Source of the DNA: CADEED01 sp963839685
Lineage (GTDB): Bacteria; Pseudomonadota; Gammaproteobacteria; Steroidobacterales; Steroidobacteraceae
DNA length: 64,000 nucleotides
Reading direction: 5' to 3'
Assembly (NCBI GenBank): GCA_963839685.1
Contig: CAWIVS010000012.1
Span: 1 to 64,000, forward strand
The notes under the pieces: model-generated
What the model saw: only the letters and a program-made list of their open reading frames with translations
What the model was told of the DNA's origin: nothing
Databases searched by the model: none
Position numbers and translations under genes: made by a program
Part shown: positions 44,579 to 53,666 of the stretch, in pieces
How positions within the stretch are numbered: position 1 is the stretch's first letter
How the letters are laid out: every line of letters starts with the position of its first letter

Positions 44579-46048
44579 GTGACGCGACGAGCCCCTCCCC
44601 TCGCAATTAATTCGCGTCTCTCGACCACACAGCGGTCCGTCCACCGGCGTCATGGCCGGTGGGCGGTCTTGCTTTCGGTGCTGTGCACTATCGCCTTGCT
44701 AGGCGGCTGCCGCGTAATTCCCGAGGTGCAGCTGGCACGCACCGTACCGCTGTCGCGTTCGCCAATCCCCGTCGATATCGAAAGCCCCAATGGCACGGTC
44801 GGCCGCGCCACGGCGTTGCGCACCTCGCGCAAGCTCGCCGATACCGGCGATACCGCCTTGCTCGACTATCACCTGGCCGCGATGCGCGACCTCGGCGCAC
44901 CGCCATTGCTCACCGACAACTCCGCCGAGCTGCTCATCGACGGCCCGCGCACCTATCGCGCCATGTTCGCGGCCATCGAGAAGGCGCGCGAGTACATCTT
45001 CATGGAGAGTTTCATCTTCGAGGAGGCGGTGGAAGGCGACCGGCGCCTGAGCGAGCTGCTGCGCCACGCCGCCGACCGCGGCGTACATGTCTACGTGCTG
45101 TACGACGCCATCGGCTCCCTGGCCACCGAAGCGCAGTTTCTGGAAGGACTCAAACAAAGTGGCATTTCGCTGTGCGCCTTCAATCCGCTCAATCCCCTCG
45201 ATGACCGCTTCGCCGGGCTCAACCAGCGCGATCACCGCAAGATTTTCGTGGTGGATGGCGAGCAGGCCTTCGCCGGGGGCGTCAATTTCAGTCGCGCGTA
45301 CCGGATTGCATCCAAGCAGGCGAAGAACCGCGGCCTGTCGAAGCAGAAGTCGCTGGATGAGGGCTGGCGGGACACGCACATCGGCATGCGCGGGCCCGCG
45401 GCGCGGCATCTCGAACAACTGTTCCGCGACATGTGGCGGGGGGCGGACTGCGCCGGCGAGCTGCAGCCGGCCTTCGAGCCGCGGGCAGTCGACGGTGGCA
45501 ATACGCTGATGCAGATTGTCGCGGGCACGCCCAAGGACGACTTCAACGAAATCTACGCCACGCTGCTCTCGGTGCTGACGTATGCGCAGAAGAGCGTCGA
45601 CATCACCATGTCGTATTTCGTGCCCGACGACGCGCTCGAGAAGGCGTTGCGCGAAGCGGCGCGCCGCGGCGTGAAGGTGCGCATGATCCTGCCGTCATAC
45701 AGTGACTTCTCCGGTGTGTTCTACGCCGGGCGCGCGCATTACGACGAGCTGCTCGAAAGTGGCGTGCAGCTGTTCGAGCTCGAGAACGCCTTCCTGCATT
45801 CCAAGAGCATCGTGGTGGATGGGGTGTGGTCGTCGATCGGCTCCACCAACTTCGACTGGCGCAGCTTCGTGCACAACTACGAAATCAGCGTTTGTGTCAT
45901 CGACGAGGGCTTCGCGCGACAGATGAACCAGGCCTTCGCCGCCGACCTGGCCGGCTCGCGCGAGATCACCCTGAAGGAGTGGAAGAAGCGCGGCTTCAGC
46001 GAGCGATTCAAGGAGCTGCTGTGGCTGCCGCTCCAATACTGGCTGTAA
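44579..46048 (+). CDS. Phospholipase D-family cardiolipin synthase-like lipoprotein
   Basis: Two HKD motifs: NQRDHRKIFVVDGEQAFAGG and AFLHSKSIVVDGVWSSIGST, each HxKxxxxD, which form the phosphatidyl-transfer site. A lipoprotein signal with VLCTIALLGGCRV precedes the catalytic part, which is not typical of ClsA but occurs in periplasmic PLD relatives. I chose GTG 44579, preceded by GGAGAG; the frame is open from 44411. About 490 residues, intact. It may remodel membrane phospholipids as part of the envelope-stress cluster. Its stop is followed within seven bases by a REP hairpin. Confidence 0.87.
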   Translation: MTRRAPPLAINSRLSTTQRSVHRRHGRWAVLLSVLCTIALLGGCRVIPEVQLARTVPLSRSPIPVDIESPNGTVGRATALRTSRKLADTGDTALLDYHLAAMRDLGAPPLLTDNSAELLIDGPRTYRAMFAAIEKAREYIFMESFIFEEAVEGDRRLSELLRHAADRGVHVYVLYDAIGSLATEAQFLEGLKQSGISLCAFNPLNPLDDRFAGLNQRDHRKIFVVDGEQAFAGGVNFSRAYRIASKQAKNRGLSKQKSLDEGWRDTHIGMRGPAARHLEQLFRDMWRGADCAGELQPAFEPRAVDGGNTLMQIVAGTPKDDFNEIYATLLSVLTYAQKSVDITMSYFVPDDALEKALREAARRGVKVRMILPSYSDFSGVFYAGRAHYDELLESGVQLFELENAFLHSKSIVVDGVWSSIGSTNFDWRSFVHNYEISVCVIDEGFARQMNQAFAADLAGSREITLKEWKKRGFSERFKELLWLPLQYWL

Positions 46049-46054
46049 ATGAAG

Positions 46055-46103
46055 ATGGGGACATCCCTATTTTCTTTCTGCAGGAAAATAGGAATGTCCC
46101 CAT
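46055..46103. repeat. RAYT-type REP hairpin (cls 3' end)
   Basis: ATGGGGACATCCCTATTTTC and GAAAATAGGAATGTCCCCAT form a 20-bp stem with one mismatch. It stands between the convergent cls-like and hypothetical genes and could also act as a terminator. Confidence 0.85.
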
Positions 46104-46109
46104 TTTTGG

Positions 46110-46415
46110 TTAGCGCCCGTCGCGGTCGGAGTCACCGGGGAGGACGCGCTCGACGCTGTTCCACGCCGATCGCATCGCCGCCTTGGCATCCGCCCACGCG
46201 AGTCGTGACTTGCCCTTGGCGATGTCCCAGCCTGCCTCCAGCCGATCCTCGATGTCATCGAAGTTCGCCTTGGGGTTCTCCTCGTACGACTTGTACGCGT
46301 AGCGATACGCGGGATCGAAGTCTTCCCACGTGTATTGCGAGCTGTAGTACGGCTCGTTCATGAAGTTACGCTGCCAGTGGGTGCTGAAGCGTTCGATACG
46401 ATTTTCACTTTTCAT
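46110..46415 (-). CDS. Conserved hypothetical protein
   Basis: 101 residues: ERFSTHWQRNFMNEPYYSSQ, YTWEDFDPAYRYAYKSYE, then FDDIEDRLEAGWDIAKGKSR and LAWADAKAAMRSAWNSVERV. The aromatic Y-W-D-P-AYRYAY motif and W-AK-KS-LAW-AK repeat are seen in small stress-linked proteins of proteobacteria. It is soluble, with no signal peptide; function is not known. It lies upstream of, and on the same strand as, nothing else; it follows the BON gene on the minus strand and may be co-transcribed. GGAGA precedes ATG 46415. Confidence 0.7.
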   Translation of the reverse strand: MKSENRIERFSTHWQRNFMNEPYYSSQYTWEDFDPAYRYAYKSYEENPKANFDDIEDRLEAGWDIAKGKSRLAWADAKAAMRSAWNSVERVLPGDSDRDGR

Positions 46416-46490
46416 GAATCTTCTCCTTGCGATGAAAAGAAAGGGCCACCGACCCGAAGATCGGCGGCCCGGCTCTGCTTCCTGCGAAGC

Positions 46491-47039
46491 CTATTTCTTC
46501 ACGTCGATCTGGTTGTTCACGCTCTTGACGTGCTCAACCGATCGGGCCAATACCTCGGCCGTCGACTTCGCTTCCGAGTCGTCGACGAAGCCCGAGAGCT
46601 GCACCTGCCCGTCACTGGTCTCGACGTTGATCTGGCCCGCCTTGGTGCGCGGATCACCGGCAAGAGCTGACTTCACCTTGGTGGTGATGACGCTGTCGTC
46701 GGCAAAATCCTCCGCCGCATGCGCGGTGGGTTTGACCGTGAGATTGTTATGGACCGCCGTCACATTCTTCTGCTGGCGTGCGACTGCCGTGGCGCGATCC
46801 TTGCTCGCCTGGCTGTCGACAAAGCCGTTCAACTGAACGGTCCCCTTGAACACCTCGACGTCGATCTGGCCTGCCTTGGTGACAGGATCCCCGATCAGGG
46901 CGGCCTTTACGTCCGCCGTGGTGACGGTATCGTCAACCTGCTCACCGGCCGATTTCTGCGTGCGCGTGGACGCGCAAGCAACCATGGCCAGCGTCATGAC
47001 GAACATGACTGCACTCACAAAGCCTTTGGACTTCTGCAT
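46491..47039 (-). CDS. Lipoprotein with two BON domains
   Basis: 182 residues. The lipoprotein signal VMFVMTLAMVACAST has Cys at the end of the lipobox. Two BON domains follow: VKAALIGDPVTKAGQIDVEV / VQLNGFVDSQASKDRATAVA, and VKSALAGDPRTKAGQINVET / VQLSGFVDDSEAKSTAEVLA. BON proteins such as OsmY bind phospholipid membranes and answer osmotic or envelope stress. The frame is intact. It sits in a minus-strand group with DUF1328 upstream, in line with an envelope-stress module. Confidence 0.9.
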   Translation of the reverse strand: MQKSKGFVSAVMFVMTLAMVACASTRTQKSAGEQVDDTVTTADVKAALIGDPVTKAGQIDVEVFKGTVQLNGFVDSQASKDRATAVARQQKNVTAVHNNLTVKPTAHAAEDFADDSVITTKVKSALAGDPRTKAGQINVETSDGQVQLSGFVDDSEAKSTAEVLARSVEHVKSVNNQIDVKK

Positions 47040-47048
47040 AGGAACCTC

Positions 47049-47210
47049 TTATCTCCGTGCCGTATTGGCGATGAAACTCACAACCGCAAGAATCAGAAAT
47101 ACGAAGAACAGGATCTTCGCGATTCCCGCTGCGCCCGCGGCAATGCCGGCAAATCCGAACACGGCCGCGATGAGCGCGATGACAAAAAAGATGACTGCGT
47201 AATGAAGCAT
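47049..47210 (-). CDS. DUF1328 small membrane protein
   Basis: 53 residues from ATG 47210 (GGAGA upstream): MLHYAVIFFVIALIAAVFGF, then AGIAAGAAGIAKILFFVFLI. This matches DUF1328 (YtjA-type), two short transmembrane helices joined by a glycine-alanine turn. The open frame continues to 47234, but ATG 47210 fits the family start. Often found beside BON and YqjD-type genes, as here. Molecular role unknown. Confidence 0.85.
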   Translation of the reverse strand: MLHYAVIFFVIALIAAVFGFAGIAAGAAGIAKILFFVFLILAVVSFIANTARR

Positions 47211-47393
47211 CGATATCTCCGCGTTATTGACCATTCGTTGACACCGATTCCGGTGCCGGCGGGAGGCATCATCCCTTTATCCCGCATTGCAAAATGCCGG
47301 TTTGTGAAACGATGCCGCGTCAGTGATGGCCGACATCCCTGTCAGCCCGCGGGACTACATTCGTGGGATGATGGGCCACGGGGAGGAAAAACC

Positions 47394-49038
47394 ATGAATC
47401 GTCGTGAAGTCCTGTTGGTGGTGGGTGGTTTGGTGACGGCCGATCTGATGCGCCAGATCCGCGCGGGCCCAGGACCCCCCACCTCGCGAGCCCGCCATCG
47501 CGGCCACGCCTGACGCGACCTGGAACGCCAAGGCCGAGGCCCTCAAACCCGTGTTGCACGAGACGCGCCAGGAACCGCTGAACATCGTGCGCGCGGAGCC
47601 CGATTCATCACTGGTGTTGCGCTATCGCATGGCAGTGGACGCGCCCGCCACCGAGCTCGCGAAGCGCACCTTCAAGAAGGGCGACAGTTTCATCCTGGAC
47701 TTCGGCGGTCATCGCACCGGCTTCCTGGCCTTCAAGCTCGAAACCTCCGGGCGCGAGCCGGATGCACCCGCGCGATTGCGCCTCACGTTCGGCGAAATAC
47801 CGCCGGATGTCGCCGAGCCCTTCTATCCCTACAAGGGCCAGCTCAGCAGCTCCTGGCTGCCGGATGAAACCATCAACGTCGACTATCTGCCGCAGCCGGT
47901 GCGCATGCCGCGCCGCTACGCCTTCCGCTACGTGAAGGTCGAGGTGCTGGATACCTCGCCGGAATTCACGGTGCGCTTCGAAGACGTGCACGCGCTCGCG
48001 ATCAGCTCGGCGCGCGGCACGGTCACGCCGGTGGGTGAGACTCCGCTCCTGCGGCGCATCGATGAAGTGAGCATCGCGACGCTGCGCGATTGCATGCAGA
48101 CCTGCTTCGAAGACGGCCCGCGCCGTGACCAGCGTCTGTGGGTGGGCGACCTGCGGTTGCAGGCGTTGACCAACTACGTGACCTTCAAGGCCAATGACCT
48201 GGTCAAGCGCTGCCTGTATCTCTTCGCCGCGAATCCACGCAAAGATGGACTGGTCGCGGCCTGCGTCTATGAAAAACCGCAGCCGCGGTACGGCGCCATT
48301 CACATCGTCGATTACGCCGCGCTCTACAACGTAACGCTGGCCGACTATCTCCACGCCACCGACGATCTCGAAACCGCACGTAACCTGTGGCCGGTGGCGA
48401 AGCGTCAGCTCGATATCCTCGGCAAGCACATCAACGCCGACGGCCTCTACGTCGACCCGGGCAACATGTGGATCTTCATCGACTGGTCCGACAAGCTGCA
48501 TCGCGGCGCCGCGATCCAGTCCGTGCTCACGTATGCATACCAGCGCACTTGGGAGCTCGCGGAGCGCGTGGGGCGCAAGAGCGAAGTGTCGGGCTACCCG
48601 GCGTTGATCGGGCGCATGACTCGCGCCGCGCGTCGGGCGTACTTCGATGGCAATGGCGGCGTGGTGAAGAGTGGCCCAGACCACCAGGTGAGCTGGGCCT
48701 CACCGGCCTGGATGACCCTCGCCGGAATCCTCTCGCCATCCGAAGGCGCGCGCGCCCTGCGTCGCGCGCTCGCCGATCCCGCGGCCGTGAAACCGGTGAC
48801 GCCGTATCTGTATCACTACGTGGTCGAAGCGCTCATCAAGAGCGGCGCGAAGGGCGAAGCGCGCACGTTGCTGGAGAAATACTGGGGCGCGATGGTGAAC
48901 GCCGGCGCCGACACCTTCTGGGAGATCTTCGATCCGGAGAAGCCGCTGAGCTCGCCGTACGGCGACATCCACATCAACAGTTACTGCCACGCGTGGAGTT
49001 GTACGCCGTCGTACCTGCTGCGCATGGCCGGCTGGTAA
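47394..49038 (+). CDS. Exported glycosidase, alpha-L-rhamnosidase (GH78)-like
   Basis: ATG 47394 with GGGGAGG upstream starts a signal-like MNRREVLLVVGGLVTADL. A shift near 47500 leads to a beta-rich region (SFILDFGGHRTGFLAFKLE) and a six-hairpin catalytic domain: TLRDCMQTCFEDGPRRDQR, LWVGDLRLQALTNYVTF, GNMWIFIDWSD, YCHAWSCTPSYLLRMAG. The D-P-R-D-R-WVGD series corresponds to the GH78 core with its acidic residues. About 548 residues. It would trim rhamnose-like sugars from glycans outside the cytoplasm; the substrate is inferred. Confidence 0.75.
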
Positions 49039-49052
49039 TGGGGACACTCCCC
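49036..49052. repeat. Partial REP-like end at a stop codon
   Basis: TAATGGGGACACTCCCC begins with the glycosidase stop codon. It resembles one end of the REP-like family plus a tiny inner hairpin, without the second arm. Confidence 0.5.
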
Positions 49053-49171
49053 GGTTACGACTCGTTTCACCGGTTCCGGCATGCGATTGCACTCCCTGTC
49101 AGTTTCGCCTTGCCGCGCCGCACTATACTGCCCGCCTCGAGGTTCCAGGACATCCGCGCGGGAGCACACGC

Positions 49172-49870
49172 TTGATCGACCTGTATTTCTGGCCCACGGG
49201 CAATGGCAAGAAGATCTCCATCATGCTGGAGGAAACCGGGCTGCAGTACCGCGTCATCCCGGTGAACATCAACAAGGGCGACCAGTTCAAACCCGAGTTC
49301 CTCGCCATCAGTCCTAACAACAAGATGCCCGCCATTGTGGACTCCGACAATGGCCTCGCCATGTTCGAATCCGGCGCCATCCTGCAATACCTGGCCGAGA
49401 AAACCGGAAAACTCCTGCCGGCCGACACGGCGGGCAAGTACCGCGTGTTGCAGTGGGTGTTCTGGCAGGTCGGCGGACTCGGGCCCATGGCCGGCCAGGC
49501 GCATCACTTCCTGAAGTACTCGCCGCAGAAGATCGAATACGCCATGCACCGCTTCCAGCAGGAAGTGGCGCGCCTCTACAAGGTGCTCGACACGCAGCTC
49601 GGCATCACCGAGTACCTGGCGGGCGAGTATTCCATCGCCGACATCGCGGCCTGGCCCTGGGTGGTTAGATACGACTGGCAGGGACAGAAGCTGGAGGATT
49701 TTCCGAACGTCAAGCGCTGGTTCGAAACCGTCGGCGCGCGTCCCGCCGTGGTGCGCGGTGCCGCCGTGGGTGCCGATCTCATGAACGCCGCGCCGCCGCC
49801 GAGCGACGAGGACAAGAAGCGGCTGTTCGGTTTTCGCGACCAGGACCTGAAACCGGCCGGCGGCGCATAG
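49172..49870 (+). CDS. yfcG: Glutathione S-transferase family, YfcG-like disulfide reductase
   Basis: 232 residues matching the nu-class GST YfcG closely: LYFWPTGNGKKISIMLEETG, EFLAISPNNKMPAIVDSDNG, FESGAILQYLAEKTGKLLPA, WQVGGLGPMAGQAHHF and YSIADIAAWPWVVRYDWQ. YfcG binds two glutathiones and reduces disulfides. The Asn/Thr near the N-terminus take the place of a catalytic Cys. TTG 49172 is the start (LIDLYFW), preceded by GCGGGAGC; no other start fits the family. Its stop is followed without gap by a perfect REP hairpin. Confidence 0.88.
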   Translation: MIDLYFWPTGNGKKISIMLEETGLQYRVIPVNINKGDQFKPEFLAISPNNKMPAIVDSDNGLAMFESGAILQYLAEKTGKLLPADTAGKYRVLQWVFWQVGGLGPMAGQAHHFLKYSPQKIEYAMHRFQQEVARLYKVLDTQLGITEYLAGEYSIADIAAWPWVVRYDWQGQKLEDFPNVKRWFETVGARPAVVRGAAVGADLMNAAPPPSDEDKKRLFGFRDQDLKPAGGA

Positions 49871-49871
49871 A

Positions 49872-49920
49872 AAATGGGGACATTCCTATTTTTGCTGCGA
49901 AAATAGGAATGTCCCCATTT
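49872..49920. repeat. Perfect RAYT-type REP hairpin (yfcG 3' end)
   Basis: The 21-bp arms (AAATGGGGACATTCC... and complement, 49872-49892 and 49900-49920) are perfect, with loop TGCTGCG. The arms contain the same 19 bp that bound the RAYT element. It starts two bases after the yfcG stop. Confidence 0.92.
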
Positions 49921-49938
49921 ATTTCCGCGGGAGATCGC

Positions 49939-51809
49939 ATGCGTTTCCTGATTCTGTCGCTGCTGCTGGCGGCATCGGTAGCTCATGCCGCCCCGGCCCT
50001 GAAGGCGCCCGCCACCGCGCAGGTGGGCTCACTGTTGACTCTCGAGGCCACCGGCAGCGGTGATGGGCGCGACTTCATCACGGTGGTGCCGAAGGGCAGC
50101 CCGGAAGGAACGTACGACCAGTACGTCTACATCAAGCCCGGCCAACTGCAATTGCAACTTCCGGCCAAACCCGGCGACTACGAACTGCGCGTGTTGCGCG
50201 GCGGCGAGCCCTTACAAGACACTGGCGCGTCAGTCGCTGCGCATCGAAGGATCCGCCGCCAGCGTCAAGGCGCCGGCCGGCATCAAGGCGGGCGCGGAAT
50301 TCGAAGTCACCTGGAGTGGACCCAACAACGCGCGTGACTACATCACCATCGGCGACGTCGCGCACAAGTATCTCGACTACAAGTACACCAGCAGCGGCAG
50401 CCCGGTGAAAATCACCGCGCCCGTGCAACCCGGCGAATACGAGGTGCGTTACATCCTCGGCCAGGGCGACACGGTCATCGCGACCCAGAAGGTCACCGTA
50501 GGGGCGGTCTCGGCTTCCGTGACCGTGCCGGCACAGGTGGCAGCAGGCGCCAAACTTTCCGTGAGCTGGACGGGACCGGCCAATCCGCGTGACTACGTCA
50601 CGGTGGTCAAGGCCGGCGCCGCGGAGCAGACCTGGGGACGCTACCAGTATGTCTCGGTCGGTAACCCGCTCCCGCTGATTGCGCCAGATGCGCCGGGCGA
50701 ATACGAAGCGCGCTACCTCACCGCGCAAGGCAACGTGACGCTGGCGCGCGCGAAGTTCACCGTCGGCCCCGTGACCGGCACGATCACCGGACCACCCCAG
50801 GTGGTCGCCGGCGAGGGTTTCAAGGTCTCCTGGAAGGGACCGGACAATCCGCGCAACTTCATCACCGTGGTGCCGAAGGGAGCGCGTGAAGGCGAATACA
50901 GCGCGTCGTATGCGTACACCACTGCCGCAGGCCAACCCGGTATCGCTGTTCGCGCCACTCGAGCCCGGCGACTATGAGCTGCGCTATTCGACTGCCGAGT
51001 CCTACTACACGCTCGCGCGCGCCGCGCTTCGCGTGGTCCCGGGCAAGCAGGAGCCGGGCAAGATCGCAGTGACGCTTGCGCCCGGCGCCAGGACCGGCGG
51101 CACGATCGAGATCCTTCTCGACGCCTCCGGCAGCATGCTGCAGAAGTTAGGCACTGCGCGGCGCATTGATGTCGCCAAGCAAACGCTGACCAAGCTCACC
51201 TCCTCCACCATCCCGCCTGGCACGCCGTTCGCGCTGCGCATATATGGCCGCGAGGTGGATGCCTGCCAGACGGAACTCGATGTGCCGGTGGGTCCATTGA
51301 ATCCGGCCGCCGTCGCACAGCGCATCGCCGCGGTGAATTCCAGGAACGGCGCCAAGACGCCCATCGGCGCCTCGCTTGCCAAGGTCAGCGAGGATCTCAA
51401 GTCGGTGACGGGCGAAAAACTCGTGGTGCTCATTACCGATGGCGACGAAACCTGCGGCGGCGATCCGGCGGCGGAAATCGACAAGCTGCGCAAGGCCGGC
51501 ATCGGCCTGCGCGTGAGCATCGTCGGTCTTGCCCTCGATGATCCGAAGCTCGCGGCCACCTTCAAGCGCTGGTCGGATCTCGGTGGCGGCGCTTACTTTG
51601 ACGCCAAGGACGCCGCCGGACTCGACAAGGCCATGGCCGCGGCGTTGCGTCCGGGCTTCGAAGTCTTGAATGCGCAGGGCCAGGTGATTGCGAGCGGAAT
51701 CGTGGGCGGCGACGCCGTGTCGGCGCCGGCCGGCAATCATACGGTGCGAATCAAGGGACGCACGACGCCGGCAACGCGGGCCGAAGGAGACGGTGAGCTC
51801 GCGTTCTGA
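49939..51809 (+). CDS. Exported protein with Ig-like repeats and a VWA domain (frameshifted)
   Basis: ATG 49939 starts a signal peptide (RFLILSLLLAASVAHA). Four tandem modules of about 90 residues follow, each with a V-SW-GP-NPRD-ITVV core and an ending like PGEYEVRY: for example SVSWTGPANPRDYVTVV, KVSWKGPDNPRNFITVV, PLEPGDYELRYSTAE. The C-terminal VWA domain has the MIDAS motif EILLDASGSM plus VVLITDGDETCGGDP. VWA domains bind metal and mediate protein contacts. Shifts near 50205 and 50930. About 620 residues, likely periplasmic. The partner is unknown. Confidence 0.8.
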
Positions 51810-52047
51810 AGCGCGAGACCGGCGGGACACCTTGCGATGTCGGTCTCGCCCTCGCACTGGGCTTGTAGCCTGAGACCCGCGTCGCGGAGACGGCGCGATC
51901 ACGGTGTGCGTCTGCCGGCCGCAACCGCGGAATCATCAAGCTGATGCGGCCGTCAAGTGTGATTCGGCGAGTTCGGTCTCGCGCGTGCAGGGATCCGGCG
52001 GATTCACGTGTTTCGCACGCATGGCCACCGTGTAGTGGAAGCGATCG

Positions 52048-52810
52048 TCAGGCTTTGGGCTCGCGCGCGCGACTCAGGATCTTGTCGAAGTTCTCGCCGA
52101 TCTTCCCGTCGACATTGATGCGCGTGCAGCCCGTGCCGACGCAGTCCGTCGACCATGGGCAGCCCGGTGGCGATGGCCTTGCGCAGCATCCAGCGCAGCG
52201 TGATGTCGTTGAGCGCGTGATTGTTGTTGCCACCGCCCACGTCGGAATGCACGCCGCGGAACCACACCTCACAACCTTCGCGCACGCGTGTCGGCCGGAA
52301 GGCCTTGCGCGACTCGTCGAGCGCCAGCGCGTGGTAACAATGTTCACGGCCTTTGCCAGCCCGAGCTTGTAGCCGAGATTGATGCGGTTGAAGCTGAGCC
52401 CGATGTCGATGGGGATGCCGAAGGCCGCGACGACGTCGAACACGCCGAGGAAGCGGATCGCGGGATTTTCGCGGACGCCGTTCACGGTAACGCCGCTGTC
52501 GCCGACCACGTTGGCGAAGTGCACGGCCAGCGCGGCGCCGCGGCTGAAGCCCACGATGTCGATCTCGCGATCACCGGCCGCGAACTGGCGCGCCATGTCC
52601 TGGCTTGGCATCTTCGATGCGGTGGTGACCGCCGACACCAAAGGCGCCGCCCACCCATTTGCCCAACGTGCCGTGTTTGGTCCCGAGTCCCTTGTAGAAG
52701 AACTTCGGCCCCGTGTAGAGATCCATGAACCTGACCACGTTGGTGTTCAGGTCATACCGGCCGGCATCCTTTTCTGTGTTCCATGTGCCGTCGAACGCAT
52801 ACAGCGCCAT
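52048..52810 (-). CDS. DUF2235 (T6SS phospholipase-like) protein, frameshifted
   Basis: The DUF2235 series is complete over three frames: ALYAFDGTWNTEKD, TNVVRFMDLYTG, FYKGLGTKHG, the nucleophile elbow DIVGFSRGAALAVHFAN, FLGVFDVVAAFGIPID, and WFRGVHSDVGGGNNNHAL with LRWMLRKA. GFSRG (Ser) and the later D/H are the alpha/beta-hydrolase triad of Tle1-like phospholipase effectors. About 254 residues, shorter than T6SS effectors. No T6SS gene (vgrG, tssA-M, immunity-like lipoprotein) is visible beside it. Shifts near 52630 and 52270. Confidence 0.78.
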
Positions 52811-52840
52811 AACGTCCCGCCTCCCAACGGTGGCGCAATA

Positions 52841-53666
52841 ATGGGGACATTCCTATTTTCTGAAAGCCCCCGGGCGTTTCTGCGGCTTTGCGCGAGATTG
52901 TTCGGGTGCGGCATGGCGGACCTGCCAACTATCTTTCTACCCATGCCAAGAACGGCGCGTGGAATCGTTGGCGGCTATTGCTATCACGTACTGAATCGCA
53001 GCAACGGACGCCGGCGCATCTTTCATGACAATCATGACTTCGCCTCGTTTGTCGCGCTGATGGCGGAGGCCCAACAGCACTTCCCGGTTGCCGTCTTGGC
53101 CGCTTGCCTGATGCCGAACCACGTGCACCTCGTGCTCAGGCCAGAGGCGGACAACGCCATCGCGCGCTGGGCGCATTGGATCTTCACCAGCCACGTTCGC
53201 AGACACCACCGGAAATACGCCTCGGAAGGCCGCGTCTGGCAGGGACGGTTCAAGGCGTCGGTGATTCAGCAGGACAGGCACCTGATTACCGTATTGCGAT
53301 ACGTGGAGCGCAATGCCTTGCGCGCAAACCTGGTCGCCCGGGCCGAGGCCTGGCGCTGGGGCAGTTTGAATTGGCGGTTGCGCAGCGATACCGCCTGTCG
53401 TGCTGAACACGCCGCCGATGCCGTTGCCGACAAATTGGGTCGACTACGTCAATGAGCCGCAATCGTTGGAGGAGCTCGCGGAATTGAGGGCGGCTGTGAG
53501 TCGCGAGCGTCCCTATGGTGGCGCGGACTGGGTCACCGCCACTGCCAGGTCGCTGGGGTTCAGCTATTCGATAACGCCACGCGGTCGACCCCGAAAACGC
53601 GTGCTAACTGTCGAGTCGGCTTCCCAACTCGACATCGAGGCGTTTGAAAAATAGGAATGTCCCCAT
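52841..53666. mobile_element. RAYT transposon unit with 19-bp inverted ends
   Basis: ATGGGGACATTCCTATTTT (52841-52859) and its exact complement (53648-53666) enclose the RAYT gene, giving an 826-bp unit. The same ends occur in solo hairpins at 46055 and 49872 and in the pbpC insertion. The right end overlaps both the RAYT stop and the stop of the histidine kinase gene next to it. Confidence 0.85.
52943..53654 (+). CDS. REP-associated tyrosine transposase (RAYT, Y1_Tnp)
   Basis: A HUH single-strand nuclease of the IS200-like Y1 family that handles REP hairpins. ATG 52943 starts PRTARGIVGGYCYHVLNRSN; the HUH pair is in LMPNHVHLVLRPE, the catalytic Tyr in VLRYVERNALRANLV, and EGRVWQGRFKASVIQQDRHL lies between. 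The C-terminal basic end RGRPRKR, after a shift near 53405, is typical for RAYTs. About 237 residues. The TAG stop lies in the right inverted end. Repeats in at least five other places suggest that it is, or was, active. Confidence 0.88.
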
